NCBI GenBank assembly: GCA_964057225.1
Contig: OZ059900.1
Coordinates: forward strand, 6,396,501 to 6,460,500
Origin: Auanema rhodensis
Lineage: Eukaryota; Nematoda; Chromadorea; Rhabditida; Rhabditidae
Length of the DNA: 64,000 nucleotides
Direction of reading: 5' to 3'
Shown: in pieces, positions 1 to 13,800 of the stretch
Layout of the letters: every line of letters starts with the position of its first letter
Position numbering within the stretch: position 1 is the stretch's first letter
Program-made: the position numbers and the translations under genes
The notes under the pieces: model-generated
Databases searched by the model: none
The model's input: the letters and a program-made list of their open reading frames with translations, nothing else
What the model was told of the DNA's origin: nothing

Positions 1-3000
1 AGAAGGAAAGAACTGTTCATTATTTTGAGATGAAATTCTCAAAATTCTAAGATATGATATCAAACTTCACAATACTCAAAGATGATCAAACAATAAAGAC
101 GGTAATGTAGTTTCAAATTGACTGAATAAATACAGAAAGTTACAAAAAAAGGTAAATTTTCAAAAACTTAGAAGGAAAGAACTGTTCATAATTCGAAGAT
201 GAAATTCACAAAATTCTGAGATATGATATCAAACTTCACAATACTCAAAGATGATCAAACAATAAAGACGGTAATGTAGTTTTAAATTGATTGAATAAAT
301 ACAAAAAAGTAGAGAACTGTTCATAATTCGAAGATGAAATTCACAAAATTCTAAATGATTGAAAAAATACAAAAATTTACAAAAAAAGGTAAATTTTCAA
401 AAACTTATAAGTAAAGAACTGTTCATTATTTTGAGATGAAATTCACAAAAATCTAAGGTATGATATCAAAGTTCACAATAGTCAATGATGATTAAATAAT
501 GAAGACATTAGTGTAGTTTTTAAATTGATTGAAAAAATACAAAAAAGTAGAGAACTGTTCATTATTCAAAGATGAAATTCCAAAAATATTCTAAGATATG
601 ATATTAAACTCTAGAATACTCAAAGATGATCGAATAATAAAGACGTTGATGTAGTTTTAAATTGATTGAAAAACACAAAAATTTACAAAGAAAGGTAAAT
701 TTTCAAAACCTTATAAGTAAAGAACTGTTAATTATTTTGAGATGATATTCACAAAAATCTAAGGTATGATATCAAAGTTCACAATAGTCAATGATGATTA
801 AATAATAAAGACATTAATGTAGTTTTTAAATTGATTGAAAAAATACAAAAAAATAGAGAACTGTTCATAATTCGGAGAGGAAATTCTCAAATTTCTAAGA
901 TATGATATTAAACTCTAGAATACTCAAAGATGATCGAATAATAAAGACGTTGATGTAGTTTTAAATTGATTGAAAAAATACAAAAAGTTACAAAAAAAGG
1001 TAAATTTTCAAAAACTTATAAGTAGCGAACTGTTCATTATTTTGAGATGATATTCACAAAATTCTAAGATATGATATCAAACTTCACAATACTCAAAGAT
1101 GATCAAACAATAAAGACGTTAATGTAGTTTTTAAATTGATTGAAAAAATACAAAAAATTACAAAAAAAGGTAAATTTTCAAAAACTTAGAAGGAAAGAAC
1201 TGTTCATTATTTTGAGATGAAATTCTCAAAATTCTAAGATATGATATCAAACTTCACAATACTCAAAGATGATCAAATAATAAAGACATAAGTGTAGTTT
1301 TTAAATTGATTGAAAAAATACAAAAAGTTACAAAAAAAGGTAAATTTTCAAAAACTTATAAGTAAAGAACTGTTCATAATTCGAAGAGGAAATTCACAAA
1401 ATTCTAAGATATGATATTAAACTTCACAATACTCAAAGATGATCAAACAATAAAGACGGTAATGTAGTTTTAAATTGATTGAAAAAATACAAAAAAGTAG
1501 AGAACTGTTCATAATTCGGAGAGGAAATTCACATAATTTTAAGATATGATATTCAACTTCACAATACTCAAAGATGATCAAGCAATAAAGACGTTAATGT
1601 AGTTTTTAAATTGATTGAATAAATACAAAAATTTACAAAAAAAGGTAAATTTTCAAAAACTTATAAGTAGCGAACTGTTCATTATTTTGAGATGATATTC
1701 ACAAAATTCTAAGATATGATATCAAACTTCACAATACTCAAAGATGATCAAACAATAAAGACGTTAATGTAGTTTTTAAATTGATTGAAAAAATACAAAA
1801 AATTACAAAAAAAGGTAAATTTTCAAAAACTTAGAAGGAAAGAACTGTTCATTATTTTGAGATGAAATTCTCAAAATTCTAAGATATGATATCAAACTTC
1901 ACAATACTCAAAGATGATCAAATAATAAAGACATAAGTGTAGTTTTTAAATTGATTGAAAAAATACAAAAAGTTACAAAAAAAGGTAAATTTTCAAAAAC
2001 TTATAAGTAAAGAACTGTTCATAATTCGAAGAGGAAATTCACAAAATTCTAAGATATGATATCAAACTTCACAATACTCAAAGATGATCAAACAATAAAG
2101 ACGGTAATGTAGTTTTAAATTGATTGAATAAATAGAAAAAGTTACAAAAAAAGGTAAATTTTCAAAAACTTAGAAGGAAAGAACTGTTCATAATTCGGAG
2201 AGGAAATTCACAAAATTCTAAGATATGATCTCAAACTTCACAATACTCAAAGATGATCAAACAATAAAGACGGTAATGTAGTTTTAAATTGATTGAATAA
2301 ATACAAAAAGATACAAAAAAAGGTAAATTTTCAAAAACTTAGAAGGAAAGAACTGTTCATAATTCGAAGAGGAAATTCACAAAATTCTAAGATATGATAT
2401 TAAACTTCACAATACTCAAAGATGATCAAACAATAAAGACGGAAATGTAGTTTTAAATTGATTGAAAAAATACAAAAAAGTAGAGAACTGTTCATAATTC
2501 GGAGAGGAAATTCACAACATTCTAAGATATGATATCAAACTTCACAATACTCAAAGATGATCAAACAATAAAGACGGTAATGTAGTTTTAAATTGATTGA
2601 ATAAATAGAAAAAGTTACAAAAAAAGGTAAATTTTCAAAAACTTAGAAGGAAAGAACTGTTCATAATTCGGAGAGGAAATTCACAAAATTCTAAGATATG
2701 ATCTCAAACTTCACAATACTCAAAGATGATCAAACAATAAAGACGGTAATGTAGTTTTAAATTGATTGAATAAATACAAAAAAGTAGAGAACTGTTCATA
2801 ATTCGGAGAGGAAATTCACAACATTCTAAGATATGATATCAAATTTCACAATACTCAAAGATGATCAAACAATAAAGACGGAAATGTAGTTTTAAATTGA
2901 TTGAAAAAATACAAAAAAGTAGAGAACTGTTCATAATTCGGAGAGGAAATTCACAACATTCTAAGATATGATATCAAATTTCACAATACTCAAAGATGAT

Positions 3001-3950
3001 CAAACAATAAAGACGGAAATGTAGTTTTAAATTGATTGAAAAAATACAAAAAAGTAGAGAACTGTTCATAATTCGGAGAGGAAATTCACAACATTCTAAG
3101 ATATGATATCAAACTTCACAATACTCAAAGATGATCAAACAATAAAGACGGTAATGTAGTTTTAAATTGATTGAATAAATAGAAAAAGTTACAAAAAAAG
3201 GTAAATTTTCAAAAACTTAGAAGGAAAGAACTGTTCATAATTCGGAGAGGAAATTCACAAAATTCTAAGATATGATCTCAAACTTCACAATACTCAAAGA
3301 TGATCAAACAATAAAGACGGTAATGTAGTTTTAAATTGATTGAATAAATACAAAAAGTTACAAAAAAAGGGAAATTTTCAAAAACTTAGAAGGAAAGAAC
3401 TGTTCATAATTCGAAGAGGAAATTCACAAAATTCTAAATGATTGAAAAAATACAAAAATTTACAAAAAAAGGTAAATTTTCAAAAACTTATAAGTAAAGA
3501 ACTGTTCATTATTTTGAGATGAAATTCACAAAAATCTAAGGTATGATATCAAAGTTCACAATAGTCAATGATGATTAAATAATGAAGACATTAGTGTAGT
3601 TTTTAAATTGATTGAAAAAATACAAAAAAGTAGAGAACTGTTCATTATTCAAAGATGAAATTCCAAAAATATTCTAAGATATGATATTAAACTCTAGAAT
3701 ACTCGAAGATGATCGAATAATAAAGACGTTGATGTAGTTTTAAATTGATTGAAAAACACAAAAATTTACAAAGAAAGGTAAATTTTCAAAAACTTAGAAG
3801 TAAAGAACTGTTCATTATTTTGAGATGAAATTCACAAAAATCTAAGGTATGATATCAGAGTTCACAATAGTCAATGATGATTAAATAATAAAGACATTAG
3901 TGTAGTTTTTAAATTGATTGAAAGAATACAAAAATTTATAAAAAAGGTAA
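1..3950. repeat. Satellite array 1 (monomers of about 169 and 139 bases)
   Basis: The whole stretch is a tandem array of one AT-rich monomer. The full form is about 169 bases (for example 1-169). A shorter form of about 139 bases lacks a block of roughly 30-35 bases containing the AGGTAAATTTTCAAAAACTT segment (for example 170-308). Monomers differ by point changes such as GACGG/GACGTT/GACATT and by local variants such as GAACTGTTCATAATTCG versus GAACTGTTCATTATTTTGAG. A higher-order period of about 645 bases is visible, for instance between the AGTAGCGAACTG copies at 1021 and 1666. The array starts at or before the left window edge and fades out near 3950 in a degenerate copy. No protein-coding frame of note is seen. 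Position, length and homogeneity are typical of nematode non-coding satellite DNA. Confidence 0.95.
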
Positions 3951-4389
3951 TAATATGTATTTTGCCGTTCTAGCGCACCTTTTCGCCCATCCTCAGTTTT
4001 CACGCTTTTCAGCCATTTTAAGGCTTAATATCAATGATTTTGTGTCAAAACTCATTGAAAAAACATTATTTTAAACAATTTTTAAAAATGGTAAAAAGGT
4101 CGAAATGCGTTACTTTACTTTAAAAATGTGGTCGACATACATGGTCGAAATGGTCGAGAAAAGTGCGCTTACATTTTGAATAAAAATAATGTTCAATAAA
4201 TGGTGAGGTTAGGTAAACCTTGAGGATCTGCTTTGCAAGCTCTTTCAAGAGTCTATAATTATTTTATAAGTTGAGTAACTTCCGCTTTAAACGAAACCGA
4301 TTCCTATATTCGTCGTTTGTTCATTATGTGATTATATAAAATTACACAAAATTTTTAATGGCACGTTTTTTATCGAATCAGTTTATAAT
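3951..4389. other. Gene-free spacer at the end of array 1
   Basis: This is unique sequence between satellite array 1 and the 3' end of the kinase-like minus-strand gene. It is less AT-biased than the satellite and holds several TCGA/GGTCGA words. An imperfect inverted pair lies at about 3972-3985 (AGCGCACCTTTTC) and 4155-4169 (GAGAAAAGTGCGCTT). I see no convincing gene, transposase or RNA in it. Confidence 0.5.
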
Positions 4390-5913
4390 TTACAACGAGT
4401 TAGAAATACAGGCGATATTTTTACGGATTTCTGCCAAGTAATTGCTGTAATCTCGGCTCGCTTTATAAAAGATTTCATGCTTGCGGAAGAGGTGTTTCTG
4501 CTTGAATATGGAATCGTTGGCGACTAATATCATCTCTTCGAGCTGCCATGATTCCAAACAGTGACGTGCGACCCGCTGTTTTCCCCTGCCCAATATTTTT
4601 CTGACTTTCCATAATTGTCGCCGACCTAAATGAAAATAACAGAACTAATGACAAAGAGACTTTAAATATACTATAAAATCAATAATGCTCAATTTCCCGT
4701 TGACATCAACTCCGTAATTTGCCGAGTGCAAATCCTAAAATACAAGGATTCTCCGAATCAGTTCCCTTTCCGACATTTGGTCGTCCGTCATGTCGACCTC
4801 GTTCGCTTGGCGAAATCCGATGACTAAAAACACAAAATATTATTGTATGAGAAATGTTTCAATATAAACTGAAAAATTTCAAAATTTCAATAATCTCCAA
4901 AAAATAAATTATTTTTCGTTGCATATCTGACACAAAAGTGAGGGCTACATTTATGAAAATTACCTTCTTCGGTGCAGATGTATAATCCGAGGTTCGAGTA
5001 GTGCACATTCGGCACAAAATGAACTTTTGGCCCCAGCTTGATTAATTCGAGCATTTTGTATGCAAATATTTCACGCGAATCCGTACTTTGATTGTATGGA
5101 TACACAGCCAGACCGATGTGTACCTTTACGTGGAACCTGCCCAAGAGGTTCCCCTCACTCAAAATATTCGCGATGACACCACCCTAAAACACATTTTTCA
5201 ATCTCGCAAAAAACCTTCTTAATCATTTAATTACACTTACTTGAATTCCACCTCTAGTTTTTTCTTTACAATTAACTACGACGGTCGGGTTCTCGGCTTT
5301 CTCGGAAAAGTATTTTTGAAGAGCTAATTCCATATGTTTGTCCTCGGAGTCCAGGTAGTGAGCAAAGTCACTTTTGAAAGCACGCAGCTTTGTGCCGAAT
5401 CTTGGATAAAAAGAAAATAAATCATTTGATATTAACAACATGATATGTGAAAGAGCCGATTCGACGGAGGAAATAATGCTTCCTATGTTGCCAACGGATT
5501 TTGCTTGTAGCGCTTCTTCTGCATAAGCAGTGAGGCAAATTTGCGTGCTTCCGAAATTATTCACATTAAAGTTTATTTTTATACAATTTTGGCTCACATT
5601 AGTGGTGCTAAACAAATAAAAATTTGAAAACTTACCACGATCACTGTGTCACCGTCTTTTAATCCATAAAACTCGAGGCTTTTCGCACCTCGTCCATAAA
5701 GTTTTTGTCCATCTTTATTAAAAAGGTTCTGGTGTACACTTCGCATTTTCCACGTCGAAGTGATTTCTTCTTGCAAGTCATCCAACGTTTTCTGAAAAAA
5801 TTATATTTGATAACTGCTAATTTTATGAAAACGCGTACCTGGCTGTCAAATTTTAATTTGAATTCATCATGTACATAATCCTCATGATCTTGCAGCTCAA
5901 TAAACAACTCCAT
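4390..5913 (-). pseudogene. Ubiquitin-like plus kinase-like protein, probably disrupted
   Basis: Reading leftwards from an ATG at 5913, exon 1 (5839-5913) and the next exon give a ubiquitin-like domain ending in YGLKDGDTVIVV. The following exons form a kinase-like fold: a beta3-like VKVH, an alphaC-like REIFAYKML, a beta4-like KVHFVPN and a hinge-like YICTEEVIGF, then a catalytic-loop-like DLHSANYGVD and IIDF in place of DFG. An in-frame TAG sits directly before DLHSANYG (about 4740). The following exon (to the stop at 4390), an apparent helical C-lobe piece, cannot be joined in frame through any normal-sized intron I can find. A 69-base intron could skip the TAG but would remove the expected helix before the loop. 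Domains are seen in the sequence; the kinase assignment is inference, and the family was not recognised. The gene sits as an island between two satellite arrays. Alternatives are a live gene with unusual splicing or an assembly error. Confidence 0.5.
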
Positions 5914-6315
5914 CGGATCGGCAGGTGTTCTCAAAATTAGAAATTTGAATGCAAATTATAGAATCTGTTGCACTCTATAAAAACAACATGCAAATATTCA
6001 CTTTAGAAACATATATAGATATATATAACATATAACATAGAATGTTAAAAACAAATTTCTGACAGTAGATAGGCAGAATGATTTGAACATTCTTAACTCA
6101 GCCTTTGAGAAAAATTAATTAATATTAATTAAAATGTAGAAAAACAAAACTATTCTCTCCATTAGGTATAAAAATATGATTAGGTGTAGGCATTATCATT
6201 AACGTTGTGTGACAATGCAATTAATGAAAAATATCAAACTAGCCAAAGAAGATAATTTAAAAACTATTTAAAAAGCATTTTAAAAGCAAAAAGCATTTTA
6301 AAAGCAAAGCAAAAA
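5914..6315. other. Spacer upstream of the kinase-like gene
   Basis: AT-rich unique sequence between the putative start of the minus-strand kinase-like gene and satellite array 2. It may contain a promoter or an earlier exon, but nothing specific is visible. Near the array edge (6270-6316) a short AAAGCATTTTAAAAGC motif is repeated, a small microsatellite-like stutter. Confidence 0.5.
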
Positions 6316-9300
6316 GCAAGATATGATATCAAACTTCACAATACTCAAAGATGATCAAACAATAAAGACGGTAATGTAGTTTTAAATTGACTGAATAAAT
6401 ACAGAAAGTTACAAAAAAAGGTAAATTTTCAAAAACTTAGAAGGAAAGAACTGTTCATAATTCGAAGATGAAATTCACAAAATTCTGAGATATGATATCA
6501 AACTTCACAATACTCAAAGATGATCAAACAATAAAGACGGTAATGTAGTTTCAAATTGACTGAATAAATACAGAAAGTTACAAAAAAAGGTAAATTTTCA
6601 AAAACTTAGAAGGAAAGAACTGTTCATAATTCGAAGATGAAATTCACAAAATTCTGAGATATGATATCAAACTTCACAATACTCAAAGATGATCAAACAA
6701 TAAAGACGGTAATGTAGTTTCAAATTGACTGAATAAATACAGAAAGTTACAAAAAAAGGTAAATTTTCAAAAACTTAGAAGGAAAGAACTGTTCATTATT
6801 TTGAGATGAAATTCTCAAAATTCTAAGATATGATATCAAACTTCACAATACTCAAAGATGATCAAACAATAAAGACGGTAATGTAGTTTCAAATTGACTG
6901 AATAAATACAGAAAGTTACAAAAAAAGGTAAATTTTCAAAAACTTAGAAGGAAAGAACTGTTCATAATTCGAAGATGAAATTCACAAAATTCTGAGATAT
7001 GATATCAAACTTCACAATACTCAAAGATGATCAAACAATAAAGACGGTAATGTAGTTTTAAATTGATTGAATAAATACAAAAAAGTAGAGAACTGTTCAT
7101 AATTCGAAGATGAAATTCACAAAATTCTAAATGATTGAAAAAATACAAAAATTTACAAAAAAAGGTAAATTTTCAAAAACTTATAAGTAAAGAACTGTTC
7201 ATTATTTTGAGATGAAATTCACAAAAATCTAAGGTATGATATCAAAGTTCACAATAGTCAATGATGATTAAATAATGAAGACATTAGTGTAGTTTTTAAA
7301 TTGATTGAAAAAATACAAAAAAGTAGAGAACTGTTCATTATTCAAAGATGAAATTCCAAAAATATTCTAAGATATGATATTAAACTCTAGAATACTCAAA
7401 GATGATCGAATAATAAAGACGTTGATGTAGTTTTAAATTGATTGAAAAACACAAAAATTTACAAAGAAAGGTAAATTTTCAAAACCTTATAAGTAAAGAA
7501 CTGTTAATTATTTTGAGATGATATTCACAAAAATCTAAGGTATGATATCAAAGTTCACAATAGTCAATGATGATTAAATAATAAAGACATTAATGTAGTT
7601 TTTAAATTGATTGAAAAAATACAAAAAAATAGAGAACTGTTCATAATTCGGAGAGGAAATTCTCAAATTTCTAAGATATGATATTAAACTCTAGAATACT
7701 CAAAGATGATCGAATAATAAAGACGTTGATGTAGTTTTAAATTGATTGAAAAAATACAAAAAGTTACAAAAAAAGGTAAATTTTCAAAAACTTATAAGTA
7801 GCGAACTGTTCATTATTTTGAGATGATATTCACAAAATTCTAAGATATGATATCAAACTTCACAATACTCAAAGATGATCAAACAATAAAGACGTTAATG
7901 TAGTTTTTAAATTGATTGAAAAAATACAAAAAAATAGAGAACTGTTCATAATTCGGAGAGGAAATTCTCAAATTTCTAAGATATGATATTAAACTCTAGA
8001 ATACTCAAAGATGATCGAATAATAAAGACGTTGATGTAGTTTTAAATTGATTGAAAAAATACAAAAAGTTACAAAAAAAGGTAAATTTTCAAAAACTTAT
8101 AAGTAGCGAACTGTTCATTATTTTGAGATGATATTCACAAAATTCTAAGATATGATATCAAACTTCACAATACTCAAAGATGATCAAACAATAAAGACGT
8201 TAATGTAGTTTTTAAATTGATTGAAAAAATACAAAAAATTACAAAAAAAGGTAAATTTTCAAAAACTTAGAAGGAAAGAACTGTTCATTATTTTGAGATG
8301 AAATTCTCAAAATTCTAAGATATGATATCAAACTTCACAATACTCAAAGATGATCAAATAATAAAGACATAAGTGTAGTTTTTAAATTGATTGAAAAAAT
8401 ACAAAAAGTTACAAAAAAAGGTAAATTTTCAAAAACTTATAAGTAAAGAACTGTTCATAATTCGAAGAGGAAATTCACAAAATTCTAAGATATGATATTA
8501 AACTTCACAATACTCAAAGATGATCAAACAATAAAGACGGTAATGTAGTTTTAAATTGATTGAAAAAATACAAAAAAGTAGAGAACTGTTCATAATTCGG
8601 AGAGGAAATTCACATAATTTTAAGATATGATATTCAACTTCACAATACTCAAAGATGATCAAGCAATAAAGACGTTAATGTAGTTTTTAAATTGATTGAA
8701 TAAATACAAAAATTTACAAAAAAAGGTAAATTTTCAAAAACTTATAAGTAGCGAACTGTTCATTATTTTGAGATGATATTCACAAAATTCTAAGATATGA
8801 TATCAAACTTCACAATACTCAAAGATGATCAAACAATAAAGACGTTAATGTAGTTTTTAAATTGATTGAAAAAATACAAAAAATTACAAAAAAAGGTAAA
8901 TTTTCAAAAACTTAGAAGGAAAGAACTGTTCATTATTTTGAGATGAAATTCTCAAAATTCTAAGATATGATATCAAACTTCACAATACTCAAAGATGATC
9001 AAATAATAAAGACATAAGTGTAGTTTTTAAATTGATTGAAAAAATACAAAAAGTTACAAAAAAAGGTAAATTTTCAAAAACTTATAAGTAAAGAACTGTT
9101 CATAATTCGAAGAGGAAATTCACAAAATTCTAAGATATGATATCAAACTTCACAATACTCAAAGATGATCAAACAATAAAGACGGTAATGTAGTTTTAAA
9201 TTGATTGAATAAATAGAAAAAGTTACAAAAAAAGGTAAATTTTCAAAAACTTAGAAGGAAAGAACTGTTCATAATTCGGAGAGGAAATTCACAAAATTCT

Positions 9301-10845
9301 AAGATATGATCTCAAACTTCACAATACTCAAAGATGATCAAACAATAAAGACGGTAATGTAGTTTTAAATTGATTGAATAAATACAAAAAGTTACAAAAA
9401 AAGGTAAATTTTCAAAAACTTAGAAGGAAAGAACTGTTCATAATTCGAAGAGGAAATTCACAAAATTCTAAGATATGATATTAAACTTCACAATACTCAA
9501 AGATGATCAAACAATAAAGACGGAAATGTAGTTTTAAATTGATTGAAAAAATACAAAAAAGTAGAGAACTGTTCATAATTCGGAGAGGAAATTCACAACA
9601 TTCTAAGATATGATATCAAACTTCACAATACTCAAAGATGATCAAACAATAAAGACGGTAATGTAGTTTTAAATTGATTGAATAAATAGAAAAAGTTACA
9701 AAAAAAGGTAAATTTTCAAAAACTTAGAAGGAAAGAACTGTTCATAATTCGGAGAGGAAATTCACAAAATTCTAAGATATGATCTCAAACTTCACAATAC
9801 TCAAAGATGATCAAACAATAAAGACGGTAATGTAGTTTTAAATTGATTGAATAAATACAAAAAAGTAGAGAACTGTTCATAATTCGGAGAGGAAATTCAC
9901 AACATTCTAAGATATGATATCAAATTTCACAATACTCAAAGATGATCAAACAATAAAGACGGAAATGTAGTTTTAAATTGATTGAAAAAATACAAAAAAG
10001 TAGAGAACTGTTCATAATTCGGAGAGGAAATTCACAACATTCTAAGATATGATATCAAATTTCACAATACTCAAAGATGATCAAACAATAAAGACGGAAA
10101 TGTAGTTTTAAATTGATTGAAAAAATACAAAAAAGTAGAGAACTGTTCATAATTCGGAGAGGAAATTCACAACATTCTAAGATATGATATCAAACTTCAC
10201 AATACTCAAAGATGATCAAACAATAAAGACGGTAATGTAGTTTTAAATTGATTGAATAAATAGAAAAAGTTACAAAAAAAGGTAAATTTTCAAAAACTTA
10301 GAAGGAAAGAACTGTTCATAATTCGGAGAGGAAATTCACAAAATTCTAAGATATGATCTCAAACTTCACAATACTCAAAGATGATCAAACAATAAAGACG
10401 GTAATGTAGTTTTAAATTGATTGAATAAATACAAAAAGTTACAAAAAAAGGGAAATTTTCAAAAACTTAGAAGGAAAGAACTGTTCATAATTCGAAGAGG
10501 AAATTCACAAAATTCTAAGATATGATATTAAACTTCACAATACTCAAAGATGATCAAACAATAAAGACGGAAATGTAGTTTTAAATTGATTGAAAAAATA
10601 CAAAAAAGTAGAGAACTGTTCATAATTCGGAGAGGAAATTCACAACATTCTAAGATATGATATCAAATTTCACAATACTCAAAGATGATCAAACAATAAA
10701 GACGGAAATGTAGTTTTAAATTGATTGAATAAATACAAAAAAGTAGAGAACTGTTCATAATTCGGAGAGGAAATTCACAAAATTTTAAGATATGATATCA
10801 AACTTCACAATACTCAATGATGATCAAATAATAAAGACATTTATT
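6316..10845. repeat. Satellite array 2, near-duplicate of array 1
   Basis: The monomers and the order of variants are the same as in array 1. Positions 6777 onward align with 1 onward at a constant offset of 6776. At about 7797-8102 one extra 305-base two-monomer block appears, after which the offset is 7081. The match continues to about 10505, where it corresponds to about 3424 and the two arrays diverge. Differences within the match are rare (for example AGATAC near 2310 against AGTTAC near 9391). The array begins abruptly inside a monomer at 6316 and ends near 10845. Its 5' portion (6316-6776) repeats the consensus monomer about three more times. Confidence 0.95.
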
Positions 10846-13800
10846 AATATTATTGATTTGTGTTGCTACCAAATCAACCCGGTTAAAAACATATTTTTTT
10901 CTCAAATTCAAAAGCAATCAGCCTCTTAAAAAGACATCTGCCAAAAGATTTTTCGAAAAAAAGGAGTATGACTACTGAACTGGTGAAAAAAAATTGGCGG
11001 CCAAGACCAACTACGATTTCCTCTTCAATTTCCTTAGTACACAATTTGTGTTTATATTATCTGTATTTAACCATATTTTACAAGAAATCTCTTTTGTATA
11101 AGGCATTGGTTCTTAATTTATATCTCTTTTAACAATACTACTCTCTATCTAACAATAAATTTTACTTACTTTTTTACTTTACTTTTACTTAGCATCGACT
11201 CATCTCAATTACCTAATAAATTTCTTGAACATTTCGCATTATTTATTTACCAAACATGTTAGTTAAAAATATATGTACATATATAGGAAAAATGCTCAAT
11301 CTCACGAATTATTCAATAGTATTATGAGATGAAAACACAGGTTTGAGATTTTTTAAGTCAAATGGTAGGTGAGCCTAAATTATTGAAATTTGCCATATCA
11401 TTCACTAAACGACACGACAAAATACATCGTTCGTCGTACGTCCAGTTTTCAAATTTCAAAGTAGATGCAAGTAATTCATATATTCCGGAAAATGTTCCTA
11501 ATTATGTATATTGAACACAATTTTTATGTTTTCTTCTCCAATGCAACAATTTTTTCAAATTAATAAACTTGATTAACCAACACATATTTTAGCTGGTTAC
11601 TTACTGCATTATTGAAGAAGTTCCCATTAATATAATTAGCTTCATGATAGCATTAATAGATTGAACGTTTAATATAACAATGTGTCAAGTATTAATTATT
11701 ATATTAATAAATTTGATGTACCACAAAAAGAAATATATAATATTCCGATAGGTTTTCAAATCATTTGGGAATTTGATAATGAGATGAATAAAATACAATT
11801 TTTTTCATTCTTTATTATATAGTTAATAATATTGCACAAATACGTAATCTTCATTTTTGAGATTAAAATAACAATTTTATTTATCAAAATGATTCTTAAA
11901 CCTACTTTTATTATTATAAAATAAAATTATTAATGCTAAAGAAATGGCTTCATCGATCAGAGACTAATTCTTTTATTTTATATCAGAAGTAACCTTAACA
12001 AACTACATGTTATTTCGAGACAATAAGTTTTTTCTCATAGTTTATATGTTCAATATTAGAAATTAGAATGCTATGGAATAAAGAACACTTATATATCATA
12101 TTTATTCTTCCGACTTTTTTACTTTTCAATCTATTTACACATATATACATATCCATATATGTCTATAAGTATATGTATATGTATATGTATATATGTATAA
12201 ATATATGTATGCTTATTATGCTCATTTGCGAAGATTATATCGTTTAGTGCTTAAATGTCAGCTTCTCTAATTATTAGGAGAATAAAGCCAATAAATGCAG
12301 CTGCAAAATGAGTGTGCCTGTTTGGCTTGTTCTTAGTAGGCAGTCTCTAAGTGAGATTTTGTGTGGGCCGCCCTTTCAATCCCTAGCGCGCCAAAATATA
12401 TCTCTCAAATGTCATGTGTGACCTGAGATCAGGCGTTATAACGAGCTGGCATAATAATAATAACTAACCATCAATTAGCCTTTCAAAAAGTCAATGATAT
12501 TGTACATTTTTTTACTTATGTTATAAATGTGTTCTTCATCATGTCCGGTGATTGGAAATACAATTGATTACTCATTTGAATTTTCGATATGTATTCACAC
12601 CTGTTATTCCTTAAATTTGTTCTAGTTAATCTGAATACTTAGTTGAAAATATTTCAATGCCTTCTCATTGTTTACGGAATATTAATTCTAGTTATTCTAA
12701 TTATAGATCAAATCATGAACTTTTTTTTTATCTGAGAGTTTAGATTTAAGTTAGGCAGTATTATATAATTATAATATCTGACTACACTATATATATATAT
12801 ATATGTAAATTCATGTATAGCATAGTATTTTCCTAAAATATATTATGTTGTCATTGATCATGAGACATATCAAATAATAGTTAAGCGACAAGCTATTATT
12901 AAAATCCCCTGATATTTGGAATGCGTAACTTGAAGATGAATTCTTTTTATCATTCGTTTCTCGCGAGATTTTCTAAATCTGCACTATACATATATCACCA
13001 AAAAAAATTAAAGCTTGCTTGTTTATCAAAAAGAGAGGCCGATAATATTAATCTAATGATCATCCATAGCAACACTAAGCATAGCAACCACAATGCTTAC
13101 TCATCAGTAATCCAATAGCGATCGGTTACATTTCATATTAATGCTCCTTGCTTTTTCATGATTTTGCATTCATATTTTTTTCTTATCCTTCATTATAACA
13201 ATATTAAAAAAATTTTTTGACTACTGGATTATTAGAATAGGGCATTAGAATACATTGAAATATTATTTATCTTTTTAATAATTAAGGCTTATAACCTTTA
13301 AACAGTTAATACCTCATAGCATTGACAGGTGTGACGGCTGGGAGATTTTTTGCATGGATCGCTCTTAGTGGCGCGCCTATCCTGTCTAATTGTAGGAAAG
13401 ATTAGCTTCCTTAATTGTTTGACTTGTTTTTGTTGATACCGGCAATTGACAATTGATACGTATTTCTTCTTTTTGCGAATCGACGCCGTCCTATTTGAGT
13501 TACTGCCGCTGAACAGTTAGGTTGCTTCCTGCTATTTTGCTTCTTTAATTACTAACTGTATTAATTTTACATCAACTACTGATTATGCAAGATAATTTAG
13601 AATAGTTTCTAAAAACAACTGTCTTAGCATACATATTTGCATTTGTTTAGACAATGCTTTTGAAACATATGTTATCTATTCAAATATATTCTATTATATC
13701 TTTACATATGTTTGGTTAATTGTTCAGTTTTTTTTATCGATTCGATTAGAATCTTTCTAACAAGATTTCCAGGATTAACTGAGAGAAGTATGACATATAT

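Noticed and set aside
3972-4169. MITE with inverted ends (AGCGCACCTTTTC and GAGAAAAGTGCGCTT)
   Set aside because: The inverted match is imperfect and short, there is no visible target-site duplication, and no second copy occurs in the window.
1-10845. CRISPR-like array
   Set aside because: The repeats are contiguous monomers of about 139-169 bases with no unique spacers, in a eukaryotic intron-rich context. This is satellite DNA.
12921-13118. 65-residue open frame
   Set aside because: No splice context, family resemblance or coding-like composition; expected by chance in this length of DNA.
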